Shown here: piece by piece, positions 1-9,828 of the stretch
Position numbering within the stretch: the first letter of the stretch is position 1
How the letters are laid out: every line of letters begins with the position of its first letter
Source of the DNA: Gemmataceae bacterium
Lineage (GTDB): Bacteria; Planctomycetota; Planctomycetia; Gemmatales; Gemmataceae
Length of the DNA: 54,502 nucleotides
Assembly (NCBI GenBank): GCA_009692065.1
Contig: SHZY01000018.1
Span: 1-54,502 of the forward strand
Reading direction: 5' to 3'
The notes under the pieces: generated by a model
Seen by the model: only the letters and a program-made list of their open reading frames with translations
Database searches by the model: none
What the model was told of the DNA's origin: nothing
Position numbers and translations under genes: made by a program

Positions 1-261
1 GCTCGTCGTGGATCCACCCAGCCACGATCGACAGCAGAAGCTGCCACGGTTCGAAACTCATGTTGCACCTGAATGCCGGTTTCGCCGATCCTGGCGCTGT
101 CGGATCGCGATTGAATCGGCCGAGATGGAGCTGGTTCGAGTCGCCTCAAGTGCCATCTTATTCAGCGGTTACCGATCGGCTGACTATTTTGACCACACGG
201 GATTCCCATGAATCCGGCATGCTTCCGTCAATCCGCTCTGTCGATGGGTCTCCCTGAATGA
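1..261. other. stretch without a supportable gene
   Basis: Short open frames exist on both strands, but none has a ribosome site, a recognisable domain or continuity with a neighbour. The window edge cuts whatever lies upstream. A TGA at 259-261 closes the frame that then becomes the helicase fragment. Confidence 0.5.
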
Positions 262-554
262 ATCGCACGCTTCCCTGTCAAAACCCCAACTCGACGCGAC
301 GGCGTCCGTTACCGCGTGTTCCGAATCAAGTCCGAGAGCGATTTGCAGGGGCGACCGCTCCGGCTTCATCGGCACCAATCGGAAGCGATTCGCGTGGCCC
401 GAACCGGGTTTCCGTATGTCCTGACGACGGGAACCGGATCTGGGAAAAGTCTGTCGTACATCGTACCCATCGTCGATCACGTCCTTCGGGCCGGAAACGG
501 GAAGGGCATCCGAGCGATCGTCGTCTACCCGATGAACGCTCTGGCCAGGCACGC
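262..554 (+). pseudogene. DEAD/DEAH helicase fragment (Walker A region only)
   Basis: One frame encodes the N-terminal part of a superfamily 2 helicase: a Q-motif-like LHRHQSEAIRVA, the Walker A box TTGTGSGKS near 427-453, and the following strand AIVVYPMNALA near 517-554. The frame then runs into sequence that is the reverse strand of a DUF1501 gene, so everything after about codon 97 is missing, including the DExH box. No start codon with a ribosome site is visible; GTG at 316 is the first possible one. The style (TTGTGSGKS followed by YPMNALA) matches large helicases of the DrmA/DUF1998-associated group. Together with the drmB remnant at 11-13 kb it could be a scrap of a DISARM locus, but that is inference; other defence helicases are possible. 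Confidence 0.6.
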
Positions 555-768
555 GGGTGGCGCAGGGCCGAAACGGGCCGCGAATCTCGGCGGGGGCCGA
601 GGGTTTGAGATCGAAGGTATCGAGCTGCGGCGGTCCGCCCAGTAGATAAATGAGGATGCACGCCTTGGCGCGAGTCGGGGCAGCGGCGCGGGCGTGACCA
701 CAGCTCGCTGCCAGCGCGAGGCCGCCGCCGACCTTCAGAAAAGCGCGTCTATGGTAACTGGTTAGCAT
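553..768 (-). pseudogene. DUF1501 family protein, 5' fragment
   Basis: About 72 codons survive. They begin with a Tat-type leader (HRRAFLKVGGGLALAA), followed by the family's first conserved block (ILIYLLGGPPQLDTFDLKP) and the start of the second (PAEIRGPFRP, then CATRVPG). Intact family members in this window have about 450-500 residues, so more than 80% is gone. Homology stops near 553, where the plus-strand helicase fragment begins; the two fragments meet tail to tail with no IS end between them. An AGGAG lies about 10 nt before the ATG at 768. The gene sits 38 bp downstream of the hypothetical gene ending at 807, so it was probably the last member of the 4925-to-553 minus-strand operon. 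Confidence 0.75.
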
Positions 769-806
769 TTGCGAAGCACTCCTGGGTTTGGTCGCACAGG
801 GTTCTC

Positions 807-1145
807 TTACCAGAACTTCTTGATTATCTTAGCAGCCTTGATGAACTTCTCCCATTGATCCTGATCGAGGCGGCGCGCGAAATACTGGTCGCCATTCTGC
901 CAGAACACGATGCCCGGTTGATCGACGACCTTCTCGTTCGAATAAATGAACCAGTGGTCCTGCATCATCTTCGGCGCGCCGGCGTTCCCCTTGGCGTAGA
1001 AGGAATACGTCGCCTCGTTGATCTCGGCGGTCGCGCCGCTCCAGATGCGATCTTCGGCGTCTTTTTCGCCGGGCGGGATCGGCGCTGCCTCGCCGGAGGT
1101 GATCTCGGAGATGAAGGTGTCGAGCCTTTGGTTGGACTTCTGCAT
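807..1145 (-). CDS. hypothetical protein, 112 aa
   Basis: No recognised domain. The protein is rich in aromatic and charged residues (HWFIYSNEKVVDQPGIVFWQ, near the middle) and lacks signal peptide and membrane segment, so it is probably cytoplasmic. The start at 1145 is favoured by AAGGA about 7 nt upstream. It lies 33 bp downstream of the large TPR gene and 38 bp upstream of the broken DUF1501 gene on the same strand, which suggests co-transcription. It could be an accessory of the TPR protein, but nothing in the sequence shows this. Confidence 0.7.
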   Translation of the reverse strand: MQKSNQRLDTFISEITSGEAAPIPPGEKDAEDRIWSGATAEINEATYSFYAKGNAGAPKMMQDHWFIYSNEKVVDQPGIVFWQNGDQYFARRLDQDQWEKFIKAAKIIKKFW

Positions 1146-1178
1146 CGGTTTTCCTTCTTGCGGCTACCGGTTCGTTGA

Positions 1179-4100
1179 TCAATCCCAGTCGTCGAACGGC
1201 CGGTCGGGCGGCTTGCGTTCCGGGGGCGGCGGGAAGTGCGTGTGCAGCTCTTTGTAGGCATTGCCGCGCAGAATCGGGCCGAGGTCCTCGTCGTAGTAAC
1301 AATCATCGATGAAATGGGGCTGCCCCTTTTTGCTTTCCAGGAAAGCCAGCACGCGCGGCACGTCGCCGGTTGAGGTGAGCGCCAGTGCGAGCAGAACCTG
1401 CTGGCCTTGCTTTCGCTTGGTGATCGTTTCCGCTTCGCGCACGGCTTCGGTCGGTTTTTTCAGGCGGACCAGACTGCGAACCAGGTAGCTCTCCATTTTC
1501 CAGCGCCGGATCGGATCCTTGAGCAGGCCGGTGCGGCCAGCTTGAATGGCCTTGACGGTGGCCTCGTAATCCTTCTTCAGCCAGTGGATCTCGACGTCCC
1601 ACGCCAAGAGACTTTTCAGTGCAGGAAACGCTGCGCGATGGGCGACGAGCACGCGTTCCAGCTGGGCGGCGTCCTTCAGCGCGAAGCACTGATTGGCGAT
1701 GTCTTGAAACGCGATCGTGCTGGCGCCCAGCTCGCGGTAGGTGTCGGCCGCCTTGCCCAGCTTGATGCGGGCCCGGATCAAGCCGAATCGAGCGAGGTCG
1801 GGACCTTGCGCTCCCTTGGTCTTGGCCAGGAGGAACTGTGCCTCGGCCTTGGCAAATTCGTTGCGGAGCATGTGCAACTCCGCGCGCTCGATGGCCAGGC
1901 GTGGATCGTCGGGATGATGCTTGGCGTGCTCGGCGATCAAGCGCTCGTATTCCTTGGCCCGTTCCGGATTGCGGTACCGCCACTGCATGTGCGCGAACGC
2001 GTCGAGCTTGTCGGGTACACAGCGATACGCCTCGGCGGCAACATCGAACGCGCTCAGGTCGGACAGGACGCTGTCGGCAATCCGGCGTTGGTCGTGCAGC
2101 GGGCGGTTCTCGAGCACCCCGGCGAGGAGCTGGACGGCCTCGGCCGACTTGCCGCGCAGCACCTTCAGCCTCGCCTCGTAAGCGCCGAACTCGGAGTCGT
2201 TGGCGCGCTGCGGGCGATGAGCTTCGAGGAGCCGTTCGAACAGATCGATCTCCTTGTTCTGGAGGACCATCGCGGCGAGCTGGCGAAAGTGCTCGGGGCG
2301 CTTGCCCGATTCGTGATAGGCCTTGAGCGCCTGGCCCTCCTTGACGCGGGCGAACAGATACGCGTGAGTCCAGCGCAGTCGCTTCGCCTCGGGCAACTGC
2401 TGCCAGCCTTCGCTGTAATCCTTGGCGGCTTTCCCCCAATCCTGTTTCGCGGCGGCTTGCTGACCCGTGAGTATCTGCAGCATCGGGTCCTTGGGGAACC
2501 GCTTGCGATGCTCATCGAGGAGCGTGGCCAGGTCTTTGGTTCGACTCACGCCGGCAAGCTCCGAGGCCAGCAGGTCCAGCGCCGCGCTGGGATCGGGCGC
2601 CTGCCGATACGCTTCCAGAAGGAGGCCGCCGTCGATCATGTCGAAGAGGAAATCGTCGACGAGGTAGCGGTTTTGCTCGTTGGGCGGATTGCCACCGAGC
2701 GCCGCCTTCAAGGCTTTGCCGGCGTCGTCGAAGCGCTTGTCGAGAATCTTCACGCGCCAGGTGTAGCGTTTCAGGTCCGGGTCGTTGGGATCGTTTTTGA
2801 CGTGTGCCTCGATGAGGTTCCCGAGTTCCTTTGCCTTCTTGTCGAACCAGCACGAGCTGGCGAGTTGCTGGAACGTCGCGTTTTGCGGGCCGATGTCGCG
2901 ATAGGCGCCCAGGACATCGCCGGTTTCATAGCGAGCGCGCACCCGGCTATCGCGAAAACGATCCTCCATTGCCAGGTCGCGGGCTTCCGGCTGCAAATTC
3001 TTGAGCGCCGCCATGCCATCGGCAAAGGCCCGATTGGCGTGGTCGAATTCCTCGTTGCGCAGGTGCAGCTCCGCTTGAAAGAAATACGTGTAGCCATCCT
3101 GGGCATGGTTCTTCCTGTGCAGATCAAGCAATTCGCGGAGTTCGTCCATCCGGCCGTAGATCTTCAATGCCTCGCCCAGCGCGCGGAAGGAACGAATGCG
3201 ATCCGGCAGCTTCGCGTAGGCTTCCAGGGCATGATCGTGAAGGGCGATGCTCTTGGCGAATTCGGCGTAGTAGTGATCGCGCCTGCCGGCAAATTCTTGA
3301 AGCTCCACGGCAGCGCGGAAGGACTCCAGGGCCGGCGCGATGCGCTGCTGTTCCGCGTGGGCCAGCGCCAGGTAATACTTGGCATCGGCGTGGCGCGGTT
3401 CGAGCTTGCCCATCACCTCGGCAAGGGCCTGCAGGGTCGTGACGTCGCGGCTCATCCAGCGATCCTGGGCGCATACCTCGAAGTGATCCTGCGGGCGAGT
3501 CAGCTTGGCAAAGCGTTCGGCGATGTCGTCGTTCTTGACGTCCGGTCCGAGGCCGCGCAGCAGGCTCACAAAGGCATCCTGGTTGCTGGGATGGTTATCC
3601 AGCACCTTGCGGAAATTCGGGGCGGCTTCGGCGAATCGGCGCAGACCGTGCAGGGCGAGGCCCATTTCGAAGCACACGATCGGATCGTCGCCGAGCCATT
3701 CCCGCGCGAGCCGAGCGTGCTTGAGGGCCGCATCGCCGCGGCGAAGCTTGTTGAACGCAACCGTGCGCAGATAATCGCTCCCGGGCAAATCGGGCTGGCA
3801 CGCTTGTGCGGCATCGCACGACACCAGCACCTCCTCGAACTTTTGCTGCCGAACGCGGATCGACGCGTGCAGCAAGTGATAGGTGGCAGCGCCGGCCTTG
3901 GGCAAGCTCTCCGGGCGGACCGCGCGCAGCAGGCGCTCGGCGCCGTCAAAATCGAGTCTGATCATGATCGCGTTGGCGGCATCACGCAGGATCTGCACGT
4001 CGCGCCGCACCACCGCCCCGCCCGGATTGTCCGGTTGCAAGCCGGCGGCCAGCAGCATGGATAGCCGGATGCCCTGATCAAGCTCCTCCGCCTCCTGAAT

Positions 4101-4925
4101 GCGCCAGCGCCCGTCGCGATGCGCCAGCCACCAGCGCCGCCGGAGGGCCCAGCCCGTGTCGCGATTGGGATGGCGCGTGACCACGATGAGCTCGCGCACG
4201 CGCGGCTGCTTGATGGTCATGATTTCATAATCGACCCAGTGCTCGCCGCCTCGATAGAGGCTCGTCTGCAACAGGCCCTGGCGAACGTCCTGGCTGAGTC
4301 GATGGTTCTCCCCTTGCCACGCCTCGGGCACGAGCTTCTGCTCGAAGATCCTGTCAACGAGTTTTTCCGCATCAAAGCTGCCCATCTCTCCGGCCAGGTT
4401 CTGCTTACGCATATGTAGGCTGAAATTCTTAAAGAAGTTCTTCGCATTCTCCTGCTGTTCGTCGGGCGTGAGCAGGCGTTCCGGAACTTCTGCCAGGGGC
4501 GGCTCCTCCGCGAGGTCCGGATTGAACGGCCGTTCCCCAAAGTCTGGCCCAAAGTCGATGCCGCCGTGCCGATTGCCGAATTGGGACACGATGCAACAAC
4601 CGCCGACGAGGAATGCCCCCGCAACTCCCAAAACGATGAGCAGCGGCGCCAGCGTCGACTTCTTGGCTGCCGACGCCTTGTCAATTCGACGGGGGCGACG
4701 CGCCGGAATCAGTTGCTCGTCGGCATCGGCTTGTCCTGACGCTGGCAGCGCAACCGCCGGCTCAGCTGAGATCGCGTCAGGGAGCGGCGGATCCTGTGGC
4801 CGCGGATGCGTTTCTCCAGCGACAAACGACACCTCGCAGCTGGGGCACTGCACTTGCTTGCCCATGTGCTCCACGGGCAGTTGCAGGTGGCGTCTGCAGT
4901 TCGGACATGTGGCGGTTTCGTACAT
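1179..4925 (-). CDS. zinc-ribbon, membrane-anchored TPR-repeat protein, 1248 aa
   Basis: The N-terminus carries a zinc ribbon (C7, C10, C27, C30: CPNC and CPSC), then a Pro/Ala-rich linker, one transmembrane helix at about residues 91-113, and a very long helical region with degenerate TPR units to about residue 1220. The frame stays open to 5399, but ATG 4925 is preferred because the zinc ribbon starts there and the upstream residues look non-coding; the ribosome site is weak (GGCGAG). Known planctomycete proteins of this plan are thought to be single-pass scaffolds with a long TPR arm; partners are unknown. It is divergent from the PQQ gene at 5218, with about 290 bp shared upstream, and heads a minus-strand run with the 807-1145 gene. 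Confidence 0.85.
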   Translation of the reverse strand: MYETATCPNCRRHLQLPVEHMGKQVQCPSCEVSFVAGETHPRPQDPPLPDAISAEPAVALPASGQADADEQLIPARRPRRIDKASAAKKSTLAPLLIVLGVAGAFLVGGCCIVSQFGNRHGGIDFGPDFGERPFNPDLAEEPPLAEVPERLLTPDEQQENAKNFFKNFSLHMRKQNLAGEMGSFDAEKLVDRIFEQKLVPEAWQGENHRLSQDVRQGLLQTSLYRGGEHWVDYEIMTIKQPRVRELIVVTRHPNRDTGWALRRRWWLAHRDGRWRIQEAEELDQGIRLSMLLAAGLQPDNPGGAVVRRDVQILRDAANAIMIRLDFDGAERLLRAVRPESLPKAGAATYHLLHASIRVRQQKFEEVLVSCDAAQACQPDLPGSDYLRTVAFNKLRRGDAALKHARLAREWLGDDPIVCFEMGLALHGLRRFAEAAPNFRKVLDNHPSNQDAFVSLLRGLGPDVKNDDIAERFAKLTRPQDHFEVCAQDRWMSRDVTTLQALAEVMGKLEPRHADAKYYLALAHAEQQRIAPALESFRAAVELQEFAGRRDHYYAEFAKSIALHDHALEAYAKLPDRIRSFRALGEALKIYGRMDELRELLDLHRKNHAQDGYTYFFQAELHLRNEEFDHANRAFADGMAALKNLQPEARDLAMEDRFRDSRVRARYETGDVLGAYRDIGPQNATFQQLASSCWFDKKAKELGNLIEAHVKNDPNDPDLKRYTWRVKILDKRFDDAGKALKAALGGNPPNEQNRYLVDDFLFDMIDGGLLLEAYRQAPDPSAALDLLASELAGVSRTKDLATLLDEHRKRFPKDPMLQILTGQQAAAKQDWGKAAKDYSEGWQQLPEAKRLRWTHAYLFARVKEGQALKAYHESGKRPEHFRQLAAMVLQNKEIDLFERLLEAHRPQRANDSEFGAYEARLKVLRGKSAEAVQLLAGVLENRPLHDQRRIADSVLSDLSAFDVAAEAYRCVPDKLDAFAHMQWRYRNPERAKEYERLIAEHAKHHPDDPRLAIERAELHMLRNEFAKAEAQFLLAKTKGAQGPDLARFGLIRARIKLGKAADTYRELGASTIAFQDIANQCFALKDAAQLERVLVAHRAAFPALKSLLAWDVEIHWLKKDYEATVKAIQAGRTGLLKDPIRRWKMESYLVRSLVRLKKPTEAVREAETITKRKQGQQVLLALALTSTGDVPRVLAFLESKKGQPHFIDDCYYDEDLGPILRGNAYKELHTHFPPPPERKPPDRPFDDWD

Positions 4926-5217
4926 ATTCTCGCCTGTCACGGTAGCTTGAGGCGGCCCTCCAGAAACGGTGATGAGATTTTGACATCTGGAGATACAGAA
5001 CGCAAGTCGATTGATGAAGAAACGCGGCGCCGTTTTTTTTCTTCGCGCCGTCGCCATAGACACATTTATCCACGGAGCTTGCTTCGCGCGAATGGCAAGA
5101 TCCCATTTGCAATAGAAACGAGTATTTTCGCGTGGATCGGCGAGATTGTAGTGCAATTCACGCGTCGGATATGGCACAATACTGCTGTCTCCAACCATCC
5201 ATCGCCCGGAGTGTCCC
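4926..5217. promoter_or_regulatory. divergent upstream region
   Basis: 292 bp between two divergent genes, more AT-rich than its surroundings, with a run of eight T at about 5033-5040. Both promoters must lie here, but no convincing -35/-10 pair could be picked out. No other gene is seen. Confidence 0.35.
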
Positions 5218-8205
5218 ATGCTTTCTTCTGCGCGACGATTCACTCTGACGGCCGTCTTCCTTTTCGCGTGCCTCGGCCCGACGAGTCTCGCGCAGGACGC
5301 CGAGGTCAAAGATGTCCTCGCCAAGATTGGCCCCGGCAAGGGCATCGTCGTCCTCGTCGGCGACGCCGGCGACATGGCGGCGGACCTCGCCACGCGCACT
5401 CAAGCGACCTTCTTCGTCCAGCAGCCGAAGACGCAGGCCGACAAGCTGCGGGTCGCGCTCGACAAGGCGGGCCTGCTGGGCAGTCGGGTCTACGTGCAAG
5501 ATGGTGTTGCCTCGCTCTACCTTGCCGACGATCTTGCCGATGCCGTCGTCGTTTCGGAAAAGTCCGGACTGGCAGATAAGGAAATCCTGCGCGTCTTGCG
5601 GCCCGAGGGCATCGCATTCATCAGCAGCAGAACGGTGACGAAGCCGTTCGCCAAGGGGACCGACGAATGGTCGCATCCCTATCGGGCTCCAGACAACAAT
5701 CCGCAATCGCAGGACACCGTGATGAAGCGGCCGTTTCTGACGCACTATATGGCCGAACCGTGGTACTGCCCGCTGCCGATGCAGTCGGTCATCTCCGGCG
5801 GCCGCGTCTTCAAGGTGTTCGGCGATCGCTCGTCCGCCAAGCCGCAGGAGCCGCTCGTCAACAAGCTGCTGGCGATGAATGCCTTCAACGGCACTCAGCT
5901 CTGGCAGCGTGATCTGTCGCCGGGCTTCATGATCCATCGCAACACGCTGATCGCGACGCCCGACACGCTTTATGTCGGCGACGACAAGTCGTGCAAGCTG
6001 ATCGACCCGCTCACCGGCAAGGTTCGCGATGAGATCATCGTGCCGGCCGACAAGTCCGATGGCCCGGTTTGGAAGTGGATGGCGTATGAAAACGGTGTCC
6101 TCTACGCGCTGGTCGGCGAGAAGGAAACGCCCGATGAGCCGCTCAAGGGCGATCGCATCCGCGGCGCCGGCTGGCCCTGGTGGAAAATCAAGGACTACAA
6201 GTTCGGCTTCGGCAAGAACCTTTTCGCGTTCGATCCGAAGTCCAAGAAAATGCTCTGGCATCACCACGAGGACGAAGTGATCGACGCCCGCGGCATGGCG
6301 ATGCTCAAGGGACGGCTCTACTACTACAGCGAAGGCAGGTTCCTCGCCTGCATCGACGCGAAGTCCGGGAAGGTCGCCTGGAAGAATGCCGACAAGGACT
6401 TGCTCGACGCCGCCGGTGCGACGAAGGCAGCGCAGCATCCGCTGCTTGGGTTCGCTAGCACCGCTTACATGAAATGCACCGAGGACGCGATCTTCCTCGC
6501 CGGCCCGAATCGGCCGTACCTGGCTGCCGCATCGACGAAAGACGGCAAGCTCCTCTGGAAACGCGATTGCAGCGTCAAGGGGGGCAAGTATCCCACCGAG
6601 GGCGGCAACGTCGGACTCATCATTCGTCCCGACGGAGTTTACGCGCTCGGACAGGGACGTATCAACGAAGAGATGAGCAGCGTCAAACTTGAACTGCTGA
6701 CCGGCAGAGTGCTCGCAACCTTCCCGAGCCGCGACCGCTGCACGCGCGCCACCGGCTGCTTCGACACGATCTTCACGCGCGGCGGCAAGGGAGGCAGCAC
6801 CGCGGCGTTCGACGTAACCAGCCAGGAGCCGCGCATGGGCATGCTCTCGCCGATGCGTCCCGCGTGTCAAGATGGCGTGCTCACCGCGCATGGCTACTTG
6901 TTCTGGGGCCCCTGGCAATGCCGTTGCGACATGACCCAGCTCGGCGTCATCAGCCTCGGACCGGGCGGCAAGTTCGATTACACGGCGAAGGCGACGGACG
7001 CGGATCGCCTGGAGACGATTTCGGAGAACAAGGCGGCATTCCGAGCTGATGTCAAGGGGGGTTGGCCAGTCTACCGACGCGACAACGCGCGGTCGGTCAC
7101 GATTGATGTCGGCGTCCCGGACGAGATCAAGCTCGCCTGGACCTGGAGTCCCAAGTCAGCGACGTTGCCAACGGCACCGATTATCGCGCACGGTCAGGTC
7201 ATGTTCGGCGGCCAGGATGGCATCGTTCGCGCTCTCGATCTCGACAAGGGAACGCCCAGATGGTCAGGGTATACGGGCGGGTCAATGAAATATCCGCCGG
7301 CCGTTTCGGGCTATCGGGTTTTCGTCGGCTCCGGTGACGGCTACATCTATTGCTTCAATGCGCGCGGCGATCCGCTCTGGCGTTTCCGCACCGCCCCCGT
7401 CGAACGCGTGATCCCGGTCTACGGCAATCTCACTTCCACGTGGCCCGTCGGCAGCGGCGTGCTCGTTGAGGACGGCGTCGTTTACGGCGCGTCCGGCATC
7501 TCCAACTTCGACGGCACCCACGTCTTCGCGCTCGATGCTATCACCGGCAAGATCAAATGGCAGCAGCACAGTTCCGCGTACGAGGACGACGACAAGCTCC
7601 CCACCGGCGGCGTCGCCGTGCAAGGGCCGCTTCTTTTGCACAACAACGCCATCCACATGGCTACAGGGAATACGCCGCCGATCGCGTCCTATGCCCTCAC
7701 CGACGGCAAGTTCACCCCGAGTGCCAATGGCCGCGGCAAGGACCTCTTCATTCGTCACGGCAAGGTCGAAGGCAGCGGCTTCCCGCTCTACTGGCGTCCC
7801 GAGGACGATCAGTTCCTCCCGAGCATGGATTTGGAAACCCCCGCAGGCGTCCTCCAGGTCGGTATTCCGCCGGTCGATCCAACCACGCCGGCCAAGCTCG
7901 CGCTGACGCCGCACTTCAAGCGTGGCGAGAAGGTCAAGCCGACCTGGTCGAACCCCGTCTACCAAGAGATTGCCGCCGTCGCCATTGCGAAGAATGCTGT
8001 CATCGTGACTGGGCTCAACCGCCAGAAGAAGGACCCGCAGAAGTTTGAAGCCGGTATCTGCGCCGTCAGCCTGGCCGATGGCAGGATTCTCTGGCAGGAA
8101 TCTCTCCCGGGAGTGCCGACGGCGTGGGGTCTGGCGATCGCTTCGCGCGGCAATGATATTGTGGTAACCTTGATGGACGGTCGGGTGATGGCATTCACGA
8201 AGTGA
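5218..8205 (+). CDS. secreted PQQ-propeller protein with a methyltransferase-like N-terminal domain, 995 aa
   Basis: A signal peptide (residues 1-25, cleavage near SLAQD) is followed by about 100 residues with the alternating pattern of a class I SAM-methyltransferase fold: GIVVLVGDAGDMAADLA, then SRVYVQDG, DAVVVSEK and EILRVLRPEGIAFI. The glycine motif is degenerate (GDAGD instead of GxGxG). The rest is a BamB/PQQ-type beta-propeller with repeated AxDxxTGKxxW strands (for example ALDAITGKIKWQ). Export of a degenerate methyltransferase fold suggests a structural or ligand-binding role, not catalysis. GGAG lies about 7 nt before ATG 5218. The DUF1501 gene follows after 46 bp, so the two are likely one transcription unit. 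Confidence 0.85.
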   Translation: MLSSARRFTLTAVFLFACLGPTSLAQDAEVKDVLAKIGPGKGIVVLVGDAGDMAADLATRTQATFFVQQPKTQADKLRVALDKAGLLGSRVYVQDGVASLYLADDLADAVVVSEKSGLADKEILRVLRPEGIAFISSRTVTKPFAKGTDEWSHPYRAPDNNPQSQDTVMKRPFLTHYMAEPWYCPLPMQSVISGGRVFKVFGDRSSAKPQEPLVNKLLAMNAFNGTQLWQRDLSPGFMIHRNTLIATPDTLYVGDDKSCKLIDPLTGKVRDEIIVPADKSDGPVWKWMAYENGVLYALVGEKETPDEPLKGDRIRGAGWPWWKIKDYKFGFGKNLFAFDPKSKKMLWHHHEDEVIDARGMAMLKGRLYYYSEGRFLACIDAKSGKVAWKNADKDLLDAAGATKAAQHPLLGFASTAYMKCTEDAIFLAGPNRPYLAAASTKDGKLLWKRDCSVKGGKYPTEGGNVGLIIRPDGVYALGQGRINEEMSSVKLELLTGRVLATFPSRDRCTRATGCFDTIFTRGGKGGSTAAFDVTSQEPRMGMLSPMRPACQDGVLTAHGYLFWGPWQCRCDMTQLGVISLGPGGKFDYTAKATDADRLETISENKAAFRADVKGGWPVYRRDNARSVTIDVGVPDEIKLAWTWSPKSATLPTAPIIAHGQVMFGGQDGIVRALDLDKGTPRWSGYTGGSMKYPPAVSGYRVFVGSGDGYIYCFNARGDPLWRFRTAPVERVIPVYGNLTSTWPVGSGVLVEDGVVYGASGISNFDGTHVFALDAITGKIKWQQHSSAYEDDDKLPTGGVAVQGPLLLHNNAIHMATGNTPPIASYALTDGKFTPSANGRGKDLFIRHGKVEGSGFPLYWRPEDDQFLPSMDLETPAGVLQVGIPPVDPTTPAKLALTPHFKRGEKVKPTWSNPVYQEIAAVAIAKNAVIVTGLNRQKKDPQKFEAGICAVSLADGRILWQESLPGVPTAWGLAIASRGNDIVVTLMDGRVMAFTK

Positions 8206-8251
8206 TACATCGAGCTCGCGACAGGCGGGCGGTCAAACGTGGAGGTTGACG

Positions 8252-9742
8252 ATGCTGCGAATCCTCGGCTCACCGAAACGACTTTGCGATGGCATGACGC
8301 GCCGCGAGTTGCTGCTCGCCAGCGGCCTGGGCATGGGCGGGTTGGGGCTCGGAGAGTTTCCTGCCTCCACCGCTCCGCGTCAGGCATCCCCTTCCACGGA
8401 TCGCAGTTTCGGCCGGGCCAAGAACGTAATCTTGCTCTACCTCTTCGGTGGACCGAGCCACGTCGATATGCTCGACATGAAGCCGAATGCGCCGGCCGAG
8501 GTGCGTGGCGAATTCCGTCCCATCCGCTCGCGTCTGCCGGGCTGCGATGTCAACGAACACTTGCCTCGCATGGCCGAGGTGATGGATCGCGTCACTGTTG
8601 TGCGATCGCTCAATCATCCGTGGAACTTCCACGGCATGATGTGGGCGACCACGGGCATTCCGGAAAGCAACGTCCCGATCGAGGAATCGCAGCGCAACGC
8701 GCTGCACTGGCCCTACCTCGGTTCGGTGTATCACTACTTCGATCGCCAGCGCCATGGTCCCAAGCCGGCCGGCGCCATTCCGGACAACGTCATCCTGCCG
8801 TTCCTCCTGAGCAGCCGCCGTCCCGCCGAACAGTATGCCCGGCCGCATGGCGCTTTCCTGGGCAACGCGTACGATCCGCTCTGGACGGAGTTCCGCGGCC
8901 AAGCGACGCGCAGCATGATCCGCAGCTCGTTCGGTCCGCCGGCGGAGATCTTCGATCCGTACCTGGGCATCACGCCGGAGAGCCGCTTCGAGATCGCACC
9001 GGAAGCCGAACTGCCCGCGGACATCACGCTCGATCGACTGCGGCAACGCCGTTCGCTGCTCGAACAGTTCGACCTGCAGCGCCGGACTCTCGATCAGAGC
9101 CCCGCGGCACAAACGATGGATCGACAGCGCGCCCTGGCGTTTTCGCTGGTCAACTCGACGCGGGTGCGCACGGCGCTGGATCTGAGCCGCGAGTCGGACC
9201 GACTGCGCCAGGCCTACGGCATGACGCTGTTCGGCCAGGGCACGCTACAGGCGCGGCGGCTTGTGGAAGCCGGTTGCCGATTCGTAACCGTAATCTGGGA
9301 TGAGGTCGGCCAGCTCAACGCCGGCTGGGATACGCACGTCGATCATCGCAATCGGCTGCAAAACGATCTACTGCCGGGCCTGGACTTGGCATTCTCGGCA
9401 TTGGTGCTCGATCTCGAATCGCGCGGCATGCTCGATGAAACGCTCGTATTGGTGATGAGCGAAATGGGCCGCACGCCGCGGCTGGAAGGCAACGGCCGCG
9501 GCCACTGGGGCAGGGCGTACACCAACTTTTTCGCCGGCGGCGGCATGGCGCGTGGCACGGTGGTGGGTCGCACCGATGCGCTCGGGGCCGTGCCCGTCGA
9601 TCGGCCGCTGTCGGCCAAGGATGTGCTGGCGACGATCTATCATTTACTTGGCATCGATCCGCACACCACGGTCACCGACCGTTTCAATCGGCCCGCCGCG
9701 CTGGTTCCGTATGGCGATGTTGTGCGCGAAATGTTGGCTTGA
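8252..9742 (+). CDS. DUF1501 family secreted protein (sulfatase-like fold)
   Basis: 496 residues, the usual family length. A Tat-like leader ([16 protein letters not shown]) is followed by the conserved blocks [54 protein letters not shown] and GRGHWGRAY. The family is alkaline-phosphatase/sulfatase-like and very common in planctomycetes, usually beside DUF1549/DUF1553 cytochromes; its reaction is unknown. The start ATG 8252 has a perfect GGAGG 6 nt upstream, which rules out the in-frame TTG at 8246 that overlaps this site. It follows the PQQ gene by 46 bp. A 23-bp-arm palindrome lies just after the stop. Confidence 0.9.
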   Translation: MLRILGSPKRLCDGMTRRELLLASGLGMGGLGLGEFPASTAPRQASPSTDRSFGRAKNVILLYLFGGPSHVDMLDMKPNAPAEVRGEFRPIRSRLPGCDVNEHLPRMAEVMDRVTVVRSLNHPWNFHGMMWATTGIPESNVPIEESQRNALHWPYLGSVYHYFDRQRHGPKPAGAIPDNVILPFLLSSRRPAEQYARPHGAFLGNAYDPLWTEFRGQATRSMIRSSFGPPAEIFDPYLGITPESRFEIAPEAELPADITLDRLRQRRSLLEQFDLQRRTLDQSPAAQTMDRQRALAFSLVNSTRVRTALDLSRESDRLRQAYGMTLFGQGTLQARRLVEAGCRFVTVIWDEVGQLNAGWDTHVDHRNRLQNDLLPGLDLAFSALVLDLESRGMLDETLVLVMSEMGRTPRLEGNGRGHWGRAYTNFFAGGGMARGTVVGRTDALGAVPVDRPLSAKDVLATIYHLLGIDPHTTVTDRFNRPAALVPYGDVVREMLA

Positions 9743-9753
9743 GTAATTTCCCG

Positions 9754-9813
9754 TCCGAGCCCGAGCGCCAGCGAGGGGCCGCGTCTGCCGCCTCGCTGGC
9801 GCTCGGGCTCGGA
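9754..9813. repeat. palindromic repeat, family P1 (23-bp arms)
   Basis: Left arm 9754-9776 begins TCCGAGCCCGAGCGCC; right arm 9791-9813 is its exact reverse complement; the loop is 14 nt (9777-9790). It fills the gap between the DUF1501 stop (9742) and the SDR start (9829). As RNA it would be a very stable hairpin without a T-tract, so attenuation, mRNA protection or pure mobility are all possible. The same 20-bp word recurs at 37991-38010 inside the ECF sigma gene. Confidence 0.95.
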
Positions 9814-9828
9814 CCATCAAGGTACGCC

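Noticed and set aside
1407..4064. Long open frame of 885 codons opposite the TPR gene
   Set aside because: It is the mirror of a GC-rich coding strand, with no leader, domain or ribosome site; the minus-strand TPR protein explains the region.
5158..6918. 586-codon minus-strand frame opposite the PQQ gene
   Set aside because: Antisense shadow; composition typical of reversed propeller repeats, no family resemblance.
9739..9828. N-terminal extension of the SDR
   Set aside because: These 30 codons are the P1 palindrome; the SDR fold starts at ATG 9829.
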